Position numbers and translations under genes: made by a program. From Actinomycetes bacterium (GTDB lineage: Bacteria > Actinomycetota > Thermoleophilia > BMS3ABIN01), in contig JAJYXB010000021.1 in NCBI GenBank assembly GCA_021791195.1, positions 1 to 50,667 on the forward strand: 50,667 nt of DNA, in the 5' to 3' direction. The notes below the pieces were generated by a model. The model worked only from the letters and a program-made list of their open reading frames with translations. It had not been told where the DNA came from and ran no database searches. How positions within the stretch are numbered: the stretch's first letter is position 1; the number at the start of each line of letters is the position of its first letter. Of the stretch, positions 1 through 9,125 are shown one piece after another.

Positions 1-604
1 GAACCCATGAGCGAGGTAGACTCGCGCCGAACACACGTTCCGATTGCGGCTCCGTCCCTGAATCTCATTCTTTGTGACCGAGAATCTTTGACCCGCTAAC
101 AAAAAGAGATTTTCAAGATCAGCGCCCAGCTGGATCAAACCACTGCGCTTCCCTGGTTCCCAAAAACATCTCATGCGCGCTGGAAATATCGCCAGCGAGC
201 TCTTCCATAATGGAAACCCTGCCTGCTCTCAAAGGATTTAGCTTGATATACCGGACTAGTTGTAATAGATATGTTTCATCCCGGCAGACAAAGTCCTTGA
301 AACGATTTTGGAATAGGTGGCCCGCCCGGTTGTATTTCTTGTTGAAATAAATAGCGTAGAAAGTGAGCAACCTTTGCATGAACAGCGAAATGGAGCCGGG
401 ACCACGACGTAGTAGCAAATGTACGTGATTCGGAACAAGTGCGTAGGCGTAAACAGGAGTTTCCGTTTCCGTGCTGAGCGTTCCGAGCCTTTCCAGAAAT
501 TTTTGTCGATCCCTTTCCTCGCAGAATATTTCGCGGCGTTCGATCCCGCGCGCGATCACGTGATAGAACAAACCGGGCGCATCAATTCTGGGTTTCCTGG
601 GCAT
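1..604 (-). pseudogene. REP-associated tyrosine transposase (Y1_Tnp), frameshifted and cut by the window edge
   Basis: The intact reading frame (119-604) encodes 161 residues of a Y1 transposase, the single-strand nuclease family linked to REP elements. Visible are the N-terminal start of the family (PRKPRIDAPG), the metal-binding HUH-type motif HVHLLLR, and the segment RYIKLNPLRAG that carries the catalytic tyrosine. The frame stops at 119-121, but in another frame of the same strand, directly after the stop, the sequence continues as DLENLFLLAGQRF and then EIQGRSRNRNV, which fits the DnaA/HTH-like C-terminal domain of longer members. One indel near position 120 would rejoin them. The gene runs off the left edge, so its true end is not visible. 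Probably inactive, though a sequencing error at the frameshift cannot be excluded. Confidence 0.8.
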
Positions 605-667
605 GGCGGCAGTATACTATACGGACAACACCGATGAAAAGCACTGAAAAGTGACGGGAGTATCAAA

Positions 668-698
668 TCAAAGGCTGGAATAAGTTCAAAGGCTGGAA
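668..698. repeat. Direct repeat, 13 bp, two copies
   Basis: The 13-mer TCAAAGGCTGGAA occurs at 668-680 and again at 686-698 between the transposase remnant and the lepA end. It probably belongs to the same repeat-rich flank as the longer motif next to it. No function is evident. Confidence 0.6.
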
Positions 699-701
699 CT
701 T

Positions 702-769
702 AAGAAAGTTAAGGAACGTCCCCTATTTTTTCGTAAAGTTAAGAAAGTAAAGGAACGCCCCTATTTTTT
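702..769. repeat. Two copies of a REP-transposase-associated motif
   Basis: Copy 1 (702-731) and copy 2 (741-769) read AAGAAAGT[T/A]AAGGAACG, then [T]CCCCTA and a T run. They differ by one substitution and one missing base. Read on the minus strand this is the GGGGACGTTCCTTAACTTT type of motif I associate with REP-family transposases. Copy 2 overlaps the 3' end of lepA and contains its TAG stop (761-763). The T run and inverted order could also help termination. Confidence 0.65.
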
Positions 770-2593
770 TTCGATGTTGAGCACCGCCAGAAATGCTTTC
801 TGGGGGATCTCGACATTGCCCACCTGCTTCATCCGCTTCTTGCCGGCCTTCTGCTTCTCCAGCAGCTTGCGCTTGCGGCTGATGTCGCCGCCGTAACATT
901 TCGCCAGCACGTCCTTGCGCTTGGCGGGGATGGTCTCGCGCGAGATGATCTTCTTGCCGATAGCGGCCTGGATCGCCACCTCGAACAGCTGCCGCGGGAT
1001 CTCCAGCTTGAGCCGCTCAGCCAGCGCCTTGCCCTGCGCATACGCTTTGTCACGATGGACGATAAGTGACAGTGCATCGACCGGCTCGCCGGCGATGAGG
1101 ATGTCCAGTTTCACCAGTTTGCTCTCACGGTAGCCCGACATCTCGTAATCGAGCGAGGCGTAGCCCCGGGTGCGCGACTTCAGCTGGTCGAAGAAGTCCA
1201 GCACGATCTCCGCCAGCGGCAGCTGGTAGTGCAGCTGCACCCGGTTGGATGACAGGTACTGCATGTTCTCGAAGTCGCCGCGGCGCTCCTGGCAGAGCTC
1301 CATCACCGGTCCGACAAAATCGCCGGGAACCAGCACCGAGACCTTCACGTAAGGCTCGCGCACAAGCGCGATGCGCACCGGGTCGGGCATGTCCGCCGGG
1401 CTGTGCACGGTCGCCTCGCTGCCGTCGGTCAGCTCCACTTCATACTCGACGTTGGGAGTGGTGGCCAGCAGTTCCAGGTTGTACTCCCGCTCCAGCCGCT
1501 CGCGGACGATGTCCATGTGCAGCAGCCCCAGAAAGCCGCAGCGGAAACCGAAACCGAGCGCCTGGGAGACTTCCGGCTCGTAGCTCAATGAGGCATCGTT
1601 GAGCTTCAGTTTGTCGAGCGCGTCGCGCAGCACCGGATAATCGTCGCCCTCGATCGGGAACAGGCCGCAGAAGACCATCGGCTTGGCTTCGCGGTAGCCA
1701 GGCAGCGCCTCGGTAGCCCGGCGCGAGGCGCTGGTGAGGGTGTCGCCAACGCGCAGATCGCGCACTGTCTTGATGCCGGTGATGATGTAGCCGACCTCGC
1801 CGGCGGCAAGCGAACCGGACGGCATCATGTTGGGCGAGAAGAAGCCGACCTCCTCGACCTCGGCCCGTGTCCCCAGCACCATCGCCACGATCTCATCACC
1901 TTTTTTGAAGACGCCGTCAACCACGCGCACGAATGCGATCACGCCGCGGTACTGGTCGTAGATGGAATCGAAGATGAGCGCCCGCGGCGGCGCCTGGGGG
2001 TCGCCCGCCGGCGGCGGGATGCGCCGGACGATCGCCTCCAGCACCTCCGCCACCCCCTCGCCGGTCTTGGCCGAGACCCGCAGCACTTCATCCGGGTCGG
2101 TGCCAAACAGCTCGGAGACTTCAGCCGCCACCCGTTCGGGATCGGCTGCGGGCAGATCGATCTTGTTGAGCACCGGCACGATCTCCAGATTGTTGTCCAG
2201 CGCCAGATATGTATTAGCAAGCGTCTGCGCCTGGATCCCCTGCGCCGCGTCTACTACCAGCAACGCTCCCTCGCACGCTGCCAGGCTCCTTGACACCTCG
2301 TAAGTAAAATCAACATGGCCGGGCGTATCGATCAGGTGCAGCATGTAGCTGACGCCGTCCCGCGCCTGGTAGAGCACCCGCGCCGCCTGCGCCTTGATGG
2401 TGATGCCGCGCTCGCGCTCCAGGTCCATCATGTCGAGCATCTGGTCGGTGATGTCGCGGCCGCTGACGGTGTTGGTGATCTCGAGCACGCGGTCGGCCAG
2501 CGTCGACTTGCCATGGTCGATGTGGGCGATGATGGAGAAATTCCGGATCAGCGACTGTGGGGACACGTTGTTATTTCCATTCCTGTTTGACAT
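761..2593 (-). CDS. lepA: Elongation factor 4 (LepA), ribosome back-translocation GTPase
   Basis: A 610-residue translational GTPase of full family length. All G motifs are present: AHIDHGKST (P-loop), RGITIKA (switch I), DTPGH, NKID and SAKTG. The LepA-specific C-terminal domain follows, with [10 protein letters not shown] and a basic [24 protein letters not shown] stretch split by no frameshift. The frame is open for 35 codons upstream of the chosen start, but those lie inside the end of murJ; the ATG at 2593 opens the expected MSNRNGNN leader and sits two bases after the murJ stop, so the pair is a tightly coupled operon. EF4 remobilises stalled ribosomes under ionic or pH stress. The stop codon lies in a transposase-linked repeat. 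Confidence 0.97.
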   Translation of the reverse strand: MSNRNGNNNVSPQSLIRNFSIIAHIDHGKSTLADRVLEITNTVSGRDITDQMLDMMDLERERGITIKAQAARVLYQARDGVSYMLHLIDTPGHVDFTYEVSRSLAACEGALLVVDAAQGIQAQTLANTYLALDNNLEIVPVLNKIDLPAADPERVAAEVSELFGTDPDEVLRVSAKTGEGVAEVLEAIVRRIPPPAGDPQAPPRALIFDSIYDQYRGVIAFVRVVDGVFKKGDEIVAMVLGTRAEVEEVGFFSPNMMPSGSLAAGEVGYIITGIKTVRDLRVGDTLTSASRRATEALPGYREAKPMVFCGLFPIEGDDYPVLRDALDKLKLNDASLSYEPEVSQALGFGFRCGFLGLLHMDIVRERLEREYNLELLATTPNVEYEVELTDGSEATVHSPADMPDPVRIALVREPYVKVSVLVPGDFVGPVMELCQERRGDFENMQYLSSNRVQLHYQLPLAEIVLDFFDQLKSRTRGYASLDYEMSGYRESKLVKLDILIAGEPVDALSLIVHRDKAYAQGKALAERLKLEIPRQLFEVAIQAAIGKKIISRETIPAKRKDVLAKCYGGDISRKRKLLEKQKAGKKRMKQVGNVEIPQKAFLAVLNIEKK

Positions 2594-2595
2594 TT

Positions 2596-4188
2596 CTACG
2601 CCGCTCCGCCGCGCACATTCCTGAGCAGCCCCAGCTCGGGCATGCGCGCGGCCAGCGCCAGAGCGATGAAAACACCCGCGCCCGCCGCCATCGAGCACAC
2701 CAGCGAGACGATCTGCGCCGACAGGCTGCGGCCCAGCCAGCTATCCATGCCCCACCAGACCGAATAGGAAACCGCCGCCACCGCCGCCGACAGCAGCGCC
2801 ACCATCATCGCGGAGCGGATGATCTCCCGCCCGTTTATCCGCCCGAGGCGGCGGCGCATCAGGATCAGCAGGACGAAAAAAGTGGTGATCGAGACGACCG
2901 AGGTCGAGAGCGGGATGCCGCCCAGGCCGAAAGGAATGATGAACAGCCAGTTGAGGAAAGCGTTGACGCCCAGGTTGAATATCGCCACAATCGTCGGCAC
3001 CCAGGGGCTGCTGAGCGAGAAAAAGCTGCGCGTGAGCATGGCGCTGCCGCCGCTGAAGGCGCTGCCGAAGGCGAAGAAGAAGAGCGCCGATGACACCAGC
3101 GACGTACTGCCGGCGCCGAACTGGCCGTGCTGGTACGCCAGCCGCACCAGCGGCTGAGCCATCACCAGCATGAAGGCCGAGGCCGGGATCAGCATGAAAA
3201 AGATCATCCTGAGGCCAAGCGATACCGTCGCCCGAAAGGGATCCGGGTCGCCGCGCGCCGCCAGCTTCGACAGCGTCGGAAACAGCACCGTCCCCACCGC
3301 GATCGCGAACAGCGATTCCGGCAACTGGTACAGCCGGAAGGCGTAATTCATGGCCGCGACGCCGTCTTTCCCCAGAAACGAAGCGAACTGGATGTCAACC
3401 ACGCCGTTGAGGTTGATCAGTCCCAGGCTGAGGCTGACCGGCAGCATCAGCGCTCCAACACGGCGCACGTTGCGGTTGCGCCAGGCCAGGCTCCAGCCCA
3501 GCCGGCCGCCCCTGCCCCTGAGCCACGGGAGCTGCATCAGCAGCTGCACCATCGTCCCCAGCAGCACGCCCCAGGCCATCACCTCGATGCCCAGCCGGCT
3601 GGCTCCGAGCACGATCGCCAGCAGGATGACGGCGTTCCAGGCGATCGGCGCCACCGCCGGCAGCGTAAAATGATCGAAAGAATTAAGCACCGAGATGACC
3701 ACGCCGGTGATGGCCAGCACCACCACGGTGGGGAACAGCAGCCTTGACATGCTGACTATATTTGCCATCATCGCCGGATCGTGCCGGTATCCCGGCGCGA
3801 ACAGGGGCATGATCTGGGGTGCAAAGATGACGCAGAGGACCACTACCAGCCCCAGCACCAGCGCCATCACGGTGAAGACCGTGCGCACCACCAGCCAGGC
3901 TTCCTCGCGGTCGCCTTTCTCCAGCAGGCCGGCAAAGACAGGAATGAGCGCGGCGCTGAGCGCCGCCTGCGCCACCAGCACCTGTACCGTGGACGGCACC
4001 AGGAAGGCGACATCGAAGGCGCTTTTCTCGGCGCCGGCGCCGAAGTAGGCGGCCGCCACGATCTCGCGCACATAGCCGAAACCGCGTGACGCCGCCGTGG
4101 CGCCCATCACGATCAGCGCCGCGGTCGCCAGCCGGCGGCCTACCGGTGTTTTTTCGGCGTCAGGCACCTGTTCCAATTCGAAAGACAA
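2596..4188 (-). CDS. murJ: Lipid II flippase MurJ (MviN family)
   Basis: A 530-residue polytopic protein with about 14 hydrophobic segments, matching the MOP-superfamily MurJ family, which moves lipid II across the cytoplasmic membrane for peptidoglycan synthesis. Family landmarks are the N-terminal [16 protein letters not shown] segment and the later [24 protein letters not shown]-like region, seen here as [17 protein letters not shown]. The first 15 residues are polar and precede membrane segment 1. It is the upstream gene of a two-gene unit with lepA, two bases apart. Actinobacterial MurJ proteins often carry a long cytoplasmic pseudokinase tail; this one does not. Confidence 0.95.
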   Translation of the reverse strand: MSFELEQVPDAEKTPVGRRLATAALIVMGATAASRGFGYVREIVAAAYFGAGAEKSAFDVAFLVPSTVQVLVAQAALSAALIPVFAGLLEKGDREEAWLVVRTVFTVMALVLGLVVVLCVIFAPQIMPLFAPGYRHDPAMMANIVSMSRLLFPTVVVLAITGVVISVLNSFDHFTLPAVAPIAWNAVILLAIVLGASRLGIEVMAWGVLLGTMVQLLMQLPWLRGRGGRLGWSLAWRNRNVRRVGALMLPVSLSLGLINLNGVVDIQFASFLGKDGVAAMNYAFRLYQLPESLFAIAVGTVLFPTLSKLAARGDPDPFRATVSLGLRMIFFMLIPASAFMLVMAQPLVRLAYQHGQFGAGSTSLVSSALFFFAFGSAFSGGSAMLTRSFFSLSSPWVPTIVAIFNLGVNAFLNWLFIIPFGLGGIPLSTSVVSITTFFVLLILMRRRLGRINGREIIRSAMMVALLSAAVAAVSYSVWWGMDSWLGRSLSAQIVSLVCSMAAGAGVFIALALAARMPELGLLRNVRGGAA

Positions 4189-4293
4189 ACCTTATCCCTT
4201 TGACGTTAACCGGGCATTTGTTCAACGGCGCCGGCGCCGTTCCCTGCCCGCGGCCGGCCGCCGGACAATCCTGCGGCATCCGGCGCTTCAGGC

Positions 4294-4317
4294 ATGTTTA
4301 CAATTATGTTTACAATT
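4294..4317. repeat. Perfect tandem 12-bp repeat in the murJ/TSUP divergent intergenic region
   Basis: ATGTTTACAATT is present twice back to back (4294-4305, 4306-4317) in the 307-bp region between the divergent murJ and TSUP genes. Just downstream on the plus strand lies TATAAT at 4335-4340. A tandem site in a divergent promoter region suggests a regulator-binding site. The rest of this intergenic stretch shows no gene or clear structured RNA. Confidence 0.5.
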
Positions 4318-4495
4318 CTGAAAAAAGGCGAAGTTATAATTGAGTCCCAAGAACAGAGATGGGCTGTAAACTCCTTCCGGCAGTTTGACCGGATAGATTT
4401 TATAATCGGACCGTCAGCAAACCTCACTTGGGGCTCACCCTTTAACCGGATTCCCGGTCGCATCGTCTGATTTCCGGCATGCTAAGATATTTTCC

Positions 4496-5233
4496 GTGCC
4501 GGAACCCGCCACACTGATAATCGCATTTTTCGCCGTCCTGACCGCAGCCGCGGTGCAGGGCGCATCGGCTTTCGGCTTTGCGCTGGTCGCCGTGCCGCTG
4601 CTGATGCTGGTCATGCCGGCATCCGAGGCGGTCGCGACCAGCCTGATGCTCGGCTCGCTGCTTAATCTGCTGATGATCCGTGACGAGCGCGCACAGATCG
4701 CCTGGCGCGAGCTGCTGCCACTGCTGCCGGCCACCGCCGCGGGAACGCTTGCCGGGGCCGCGCTGCTCACGCGCCTGGACGGCGCCGGCTTCAGGATCAT
4801 GCTGGCGGCCGCTTTCCTCGGCGTTTCGCTGATGATGCTCAGCGGCCGTTCCCTCCCGGTCCGGCCCGGACGCGCCTTCGGCTGGACCGCCGGCCTGCTC
4901 AGCGGCGCACTCAACGGCGCCACCAGCATGGGCGGACCGCCCGTGGTACTTTATCTCACCGGCCGCCGGCTTCCCAAGTCTTCCCTCAGAGGCACGCTGG
5001 CGACTTTCTTCATCCTGGGAAATCTGGCCGCGCTGGCCGCCTTTCTGGCCGGCGGGCTCATAAGCGCACCGGTCGCCAGCCGCGCACTGCTGCTTGCACT
5101 GGCTGTCATCCCAGGCTACTTCGCCGGCCGTTTTTTGACAAACCGGCTCGACAGCGATGGCTTCCGCAAAGCGGTGTTGCTGACCATGGCCGCCACGGCG
5201 CTGGTGGAGATCGGCCTGGCGGCTTTCAGTTAA
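4496..5233 (+). CDS. TSUP (TauE/SafE) family membrane transporter
   Basis: A 245-residue membrane protein with about eight hydrophobic segments in two related halves, the layout of the TSUP family that exports sulfite, sulfoacetate or other organosulfur anions. The two family signatures are visible: VQGASAFGFALVAVPLL near the start and LSGALNGATSMGGPPVVLYL at the matching place in the second half. The start is a GTG at 4496; no strong Shine-Dalgarno is seen just upstream. It is transcribed away from murJ and stands alone, so its substrate cannot be inferred from neighbours. Confidence 0.88.
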   Translation: MPEPATLIIAFFAVLTAAAVQGASAFGFALVAVPLLMLVMPASEAVATSLMLGSLLNLLMIRDERAQIAWRELLPLLPATAAGTLAGAALLTRLDGAGFRIMLAAAFLGVSLMMLSGRSLPVRPGRAFGWTAGLLSGALNGATSMGGPPVVLYLTGRRLPKSSLRGTLATFFILGNLAALAAFLAGGLISAPVASRALLLALAVIPGYFAGRFLTNRLDSDGFRKAVLLTMAATALVEIGLAAFS

Positions 5234-5264
5234 TAGTACAGCTTATTGACGATAACAGGTTATA

Positions 5265-5409
5265 GGGCTCCGGGAGGTCAGAAGCCGGGACAAGGGCAGC
5301 TCCAAAACGCAGGGAACGACGGCAGCGGAGTCCGTCAGCTTTGATGAAGCCTGTTTGCGGAGCAGTGTGGGTCCCGAGTTTGGAGGCCGAAGATCACCCG
5401 GGGCCTTTT
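5265..5409 (+). ncRNA. Candidate structured RNA with a closing stem and a possible pseudoknot
   Basis: The 186-bp gap between two converging genes can fold as one closed unit. GGCTCCGGG (5266-5274) pairs with CCCGGGGCC (5397-5405) through nine base pairs including one G-U. Inside, CGGGAC (5286-5291) pairs with GTCCCG (5371-5376), CTCCAAA (5300-5306) with TTTGGAG (5379-5385), GACGG (5318-5322) with CCGTC (5332-5336), GCTT (5338-5341) with AAGC (5347-5350), and CGCA (5308-5311) with TGCG (5356-5359). The first two internal pairings interleave, which is a pseudoknot. The 3' side runs into TTTT. I do not recognise the class; it does not show SRP, RNase P or common riboswitch cores. Strand is inferred from the T run. 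Confidence 0.4.
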
Positions 5410-5419
5410 CGTTTCCCGT

Positions 5420-8266
5420 CTATCCCCCGCCGGCCGCCTGCAGTTTCGCCAGCGTGTCCTGCAACGCTTTGAGTTCGCTGCCGTAGGTGGCCCAGTCGCC
5501 CTTCTGCTGAGCCGCCACCGCGTTGTTGTAATGCGTCGCGGCGGCATCGATCAGCGCCTTGACTGCCGGACTCGGCGCGGCGCCGGTGGCCGCCGGCGCT
5601 GGCGTGGTCGCCGACGAGGGCGGCTTCTGCGTCACGCCTGTCACCGGCGTCCCGAAGATCTTGCCAAGCGCCGTTGCCAGATCCTGCTCCATGATCACCT
5701 GATTGCCGTATGACACCAGCACCCGCTTCAGCTCGGGGATCTGCCCCTGCGAGGCGCGCAGGTAAAGTGGCTGTACATAGAGGATCGACTGGTCGATCGG
5801 GATCACCAGCAGGTTGCCGTAGATCACCTGGCTGCCGCTCTGGTTCCACAGCGTCACCTGCTGCGAGATGGTCGGGTCCTGGTTGAAGCGGGCCATGATC
5901 TGCTGCGGCCCGTAGACGAGCTTGTCCTTGGGAAAGGTGAAGACCGTCCGCTGGCCGTAGACGCCCGGATCGCACTTGGCCGCCATCCACGAGATCATGT
6001 TGTCCTTGGTGCTGGGGACGAACGGCTGCAGGAGCATGAACTGCTCCTGCGTCTCGCCGGGCAGGCTCATGATCACATAATACGGATTCATCTGGGCGCC
6101 GTTGGGGCCGACGGTGGGGATGCTCCACTGGTCTTCCTTGTTGTAGAACACCTGCGGATCGGTCATGTGATAAGTGGCGTACATCTGTGCCTGCGCCTTG
6201 AGCAGGTCTTCGGGGTAGCGCAGATGCTGGCACAGCTCGTCGGGCATCTTGCTGCCGGGCGTGAACAGGCCCGGGAAGATATTCTCGTAGGTCTTGAGCA
6301 CCGGATCGGTGTCGTCCACGGCATAGAAGGTGACATCGCCGTTGTAGGCGTCGACCACTACCTTCACCGAGTTGCGGATGTAGTTGTAGCCGTCCGGCGC
6401 CGGCTGCGAGTAGGGATAGCTGTCGCTGGTGGTGTAGGCGTCCTGGATCCAGTACAGCCGGCCACCGGCCAGCACCAGGTAAGGATCCTTGTCGTAGCGC
6501 AGGAAAGGCGCGATATCCCGGATCCGGTCGCTGATGTTCCGGTGGATCATGATGCGCGTCTGGTTCTGGATGGCGTCGCTGACCAGCAGCTTCAGGCTGG
6601 CGAAGCGCCAGCTGAAGGCCAGCCGGCTGGGCAGGCTGGAGACATCGACGCCGCCCTTGCCGGCATAGTTGGTGTAGACATTCTGGTCGCCCTGCGGGTA
6701 GTCGAACTCCTTGGCGCTACTGTCGACCACCACGTAGTCGTTGGCCTGTTCACCGTAATAGATCGCCGGATTGGTGACATTCAGCTCGGGCGTCGAACTT
6801 TTCGGCGGCAGGTCCTTGATCAGCAGCTGCGGCAGACCCTCGGAGCTCACCTGCGCCACCTGGCTCATCGCCAGGCCGTAACCATGGGTGTAGACAAGGT
6901 GCTCGTTCTGCCAGGTTTTGGCCTGATCGGGCAGATTGTCAACCGCCAGTTCGCGCGCCGACAGCATCACCTGGGTCTCATTGCCGCCGATGCGGTAGCG
7001 GTCCACATCGACATCGGGGAAACTGTAATAAAGCCGGATCACCTGGATCTGGTTGTAAGTCTGCCCCAGCACGCTTGGCTCCCACAGGCGGATGTTGTTG
7101 ATGGTGGCGGCATTGTACTGCACGTCGGCCGCCGTCAGGTTGTCGGAGGCAGCAAACGGTTTCTCGTCGAACCCGTTCAGGTCGAACGCCTGCCGGGTGA
7201 AGTCGATGTTGTTCTTGATGTACGGCGCCTCCTTGGCCAGCTCGTTCGGCGACACCTCGTACTGCTGCACTACAAACGGATAGACCGCGCCGGCGAAAAT
7301 CGCCGTCAGTACGATGATGCCGATGGCCGCGATCGGCAGCTTCCAGCCGCGGAAATAGGTGTTGATGAGGAAGAGCAGACCGGCCAGCAGCGCCGTGGCG
7401 AACAGGAACTTGTATACCGGCAGCTGCGCGTGGACGTCCGTGTAGCTGGCGCCGAAGACGACGCCCCGCGGCGAGAACATCAAGGTATAACCCTTCAGCA
7501 GGTAGCCGGCGCCGAGCGTGAACATGATCAGGCCCAGCAGCACCGACAGATGCCCCTTGACGTGCGGGGCGAAGCGGAGGCGGTCCTTCTCCCAGTTGAT
7601 GGCGTAGTCGAAGAAGTGCATGCCAGCGGTTGCCAGAAAGGTGAGGATCAGCGTCCACCAGACGTACGACTGCAGCGTCCTGAGGAACGGCAGCGCAAAG
7701 ACGTAGAAACCGACATCGTGGCCGAACACCGGATCGCTGATGCCGAAGGGCGCCCGGTCGAGGAATTTGAGAAAGTCGAGCCAGCTGCTGCTGCCAGCGC
7801 CGATGACCACCAGCGTCGGCAGCAGCAGCCCCAGCGGGATCAGCAGCCTGAGCAGCCGGTCCGGCACCGGTACCCGCTCGACGATCTCGCTGCCGGGGCC
7901 CACCTTGAACCGGGGCGACATCCGCCGCGCCAGCAGGACATTCCCATAGATAAAAGCGAAGAAGATGGCGCCAGCGCCAAAACCCAGCCCCAGCCGGCCC
8001 AGCAGGCTCGTCCAGAAAACGCCGCGGTAGCCCACCTCGCCGAACCAGAGCCACTCGGTATACAAGTAGACGCCGCGGCCGAAGAACAGGATCAGGCAGA
8101 GGGCCACTAGCGCCAGCACGATGCGCAGCCATATCCGCCGCTTGCGCTCCTTCTTCGGCTTGAGCGGACGCACGTTCCCCGGCTGCTGCTCCGAGGACAG
8201 CCCGAAGCGCCGGGAAAGGTATTCCCAGAATTTGGAAAACTCGTATGGCGGCAGGTTGTTGTCCAT
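5420..8266 (-). CDS. UPF0182 family large membrane protein
   Basis: A 948-residue protein of usual UPF0182 length (about 900-1000). A polar basic N-terminus (residues 1-45, ending KKERKRR) is followed by about seven membrane segments up to roughly residue 330, then a large extracytoplasmic domain with family features such as QQYEVSPNELAKEAPYI and later WLAAKCD-like ISWMAAKCDPGVYG and QTVFTFPKDKLVYGPQQI regions. A Pro/Ala/Thr-rich linker precedes a short helical tail near residues 880-948. The molecular function of the family is unknown; it is widespread in actinobacteria and cyanobacteria. It is a single gene converging on the TSUP gene. Confidence 0.93.
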   Translation of the reverse strand: MDNNLPPYEFSKFWEYLSRRFGLSSEQQPGNVRPLKPKKERKRRIWLRIVLALVALCLILFFGRGVYLYTEWLWFGEVGYRGVFWTSLLGRLGLGFGAGAIFFAFIYGNVLLARRMSPRFKVGPGSEIVERVPVPDRLLRLLIPLGLLLPTLVVIGAGSSSWLDFLKFLDRAPFGISDPVFGHDVGFYVFALPFLRTLQSYVWWTLILTFLATAGMHFFDYAINWEKDRLRFAPHVKGHLSVLLGLIMFTLGAGYLLKGYTLMFSPRGVVFGASYTDVHAQLPVYKFLFATALLAGLLFLINTYFRGWKLPIAAIGIIVLTAIFAGAVYPFVVQQYEVSPNELAKEAPYIKNNIDFTRQAFDLNGFDEKPFAASDNLTAADVQYNAATINNIRLWEPSVLGQTYNQIQVIRLYYSFPDVDVDRYRIGGNETQVMLSARELAVDNLPDQAKTWQNEHLVYTHGYGLAMSQVAQVSSEGLPQLLIKDLPPKSSTPELNVTNPAIYYGEQANDYVVVDSSAKEFDYPQGDQNVYTNYAGKGGVDVSSLPSRLAFSWRFASLKLLVSDAIQNQTRIMIHRNISDRIRDIAPFLRYDKDPYLVLAGGRLYWIQDAYTTSDSYPYSQPAPDGYNYIRNSVKVVVDAYNGDVTFYAVDDTDPVLKTYENIFPGLFTPGSKMPDELCQHLRYPEDLLKAQAQMYATYHMTDPQVFYNKEDQWSIPTVGPNGAQMNPYYVIMSLPGETQEQFMLLQPFVPSTKDNMISWMAAKCDPGVYGQRTVFTFPKDKLVYGPQQIMARFNQDPTISQQVTLWNQSGSQVIYGNLLVIPIDQSILYVQPLYLRASQGQIPELKRVLVSYGNQVIMEQDLATALGKIFGTPVTGVTQKPPSSATTPAPAATGAAPSPAVKALIDAAATHYNNAVAAQQKGDWATYGSELKALQDTLAKLQAAGGG

Positions 8267-8383
8267 CCAGGGACACCATACTATTTTTTAGCATGGATTT
8301 CCTGCCACCCCGCCAGCGTCTGAACGCCCGCCGCAAGATTTTCGCAGAATTCCGCCGAGCTACTATCTTGCATCCAGTTTTTG

Positions 8384-8392
8384 TGCTATTAT
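8384..8392 (+). promoter_or_regulatory. Probable extended -10 promoter of rpsT
   Basis: TG-C-TATTAT (TG at 8384-8385, hexamer 8387-8392) is an extended -10 element, one base from TATAAT. A weak TTGCAT lies upstream at too short a spacing to be a standard -35. It predicts a start near 8399 and a 40-nt leader before rpsT. The preceding stretch back to 8267 holds no gene. Confidence 0.45.
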
Positions 8393-8441
8393 TCGCCCTT
8401 GCGTGCTGATTTCTATCCACGAAAACCCGCAGGAGTTTTGA

Positions 8442-9080
8442 TTGGCAAACATCAAGCAGCAACGTAAACGAGTCAAGATCGCCAGGCGCGAGCGCCTGGA
8501 GAATCTCAGGTATAAATCGCGGATCAAGACCATGTTCCGCTCACTGTCCGTCGCGGCCCAGGACGACCAGGACAAGGCCCAGCAGATCGGGCTGGAACTG
8601 ATCTCGCTGATCGACCGCGCCGCCAGCCGCGGCGTGATTCACGCCAACAATGCCTCGCGGAAGAAATCTCAGGTGACCGCCGTGGTCAAGCTGGGCGAGG
8701 GTGTCTCGCTGCCGGCAGGCCCCGCCACCAGGGAGGCCAGGGACGGCAAGAGCAAAGCCGACCAGCGCGCCGGACGATCGACCGCCAAGCGCGAGAAGAA
8801 GGCGGCCACCAAAGAGAAGCAGGCCGCCTTGGCGGCAGCTGAAGCGGCCGCCGCCAAGGCCAAGCCGAAAGCGGAAAAAGCTGAGGCAGCCGCGGCGGAA
8901 GAGAAAGCTCCGGCGGCTGAAGAAGCTCCGGCAGTCGAAGAAGCGCCGGCGGCTGAGGCTGAAGCGAAAACGCCCGCGGAGGAAACCGCCGAACCCGAGG
9001 CAGTCGCGTCGGAACCTGCGGCTGAGGCTCCCGAAGAGGCGCCCGAAGCCGAAGCCGGCGAGGAAAAAGCCGGCGACTAG
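8442..9080 (+). CDS. rpsT: 30S ribosomal protein S20 with a long Ala/Glu/Lys/Pro-rich C-terminal extension
   Basis: Residues 1 to about 88 are a standard bS20, the 16S rRNA-binding protein: MANIKQQRKR start, helical core with SRIKTMFRSL and the closing HANNASRKKSQV. A TTG start at 8442 follows AGGAG (8431-8435) at six bases. Family members are about 85-90 residues long; this one has 212. The extra tail begins lysine/alanine-rich (AKREKKAATKEKQAALAAAEAAAAKAKPK in pieces) and becomes glutamate/alanine/proline-rich, with no recognisable fold. The frame is uninterrupted and the stop is clean. The tail is probably disordered and exposed on the ribosome or cleaved. Confidence 0.93.
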   Translation: MANIKQQRKRVKIARRERLENLRYKSRIKTMFRSLSVAAQDDQDKAQQIGLELISLIDRAASRGVIHANNASRKKSQVTAVVKLGEGVSLPAGPATREARDGKSKADQRAGRSTAKREKKAATKEKQAALAAAEAAAAKAKPKAEKAEAAAAEEKAPAAEEAPAVEEAPAAEAEAKTPAEETAEPEAVASEPAAEAPEEAPEAEAGEEKAGD

Positions 9081-9125
9081 CCAGGACTTCGAACCCCGGC
9101 ATCTTCTGCTATTCTTTGGCGCAGG

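Noticed and set aside
7-99. 30-codon plus-strand frame at the left edge
   Set aside because: It lies opposite the frameshifted transposase tail, has no ribosome site and matches nothing I know.
5265-5409. SRP RNA, RNase P RNA or 6S RNA
   Set aside because: The SRP loop GGAAGG-AGCA, the RNase P GAGGAAAGTC core and a long two-stranded 6S fold are all missing, and the length is too short for RNase P.
6167-8110. 647-codon plus-strand open frame opposite the UPF0182 gene
   Set aside because: It is antisense to a clear gene, has no family motif and is rich in Arg/Gln/Ala as expected for a shadow frame in G+C-rich DNA. The same holds for 21693-22880 opposite leuS, 34060-35412 opposite typA and 48361-49449 opposite katG.
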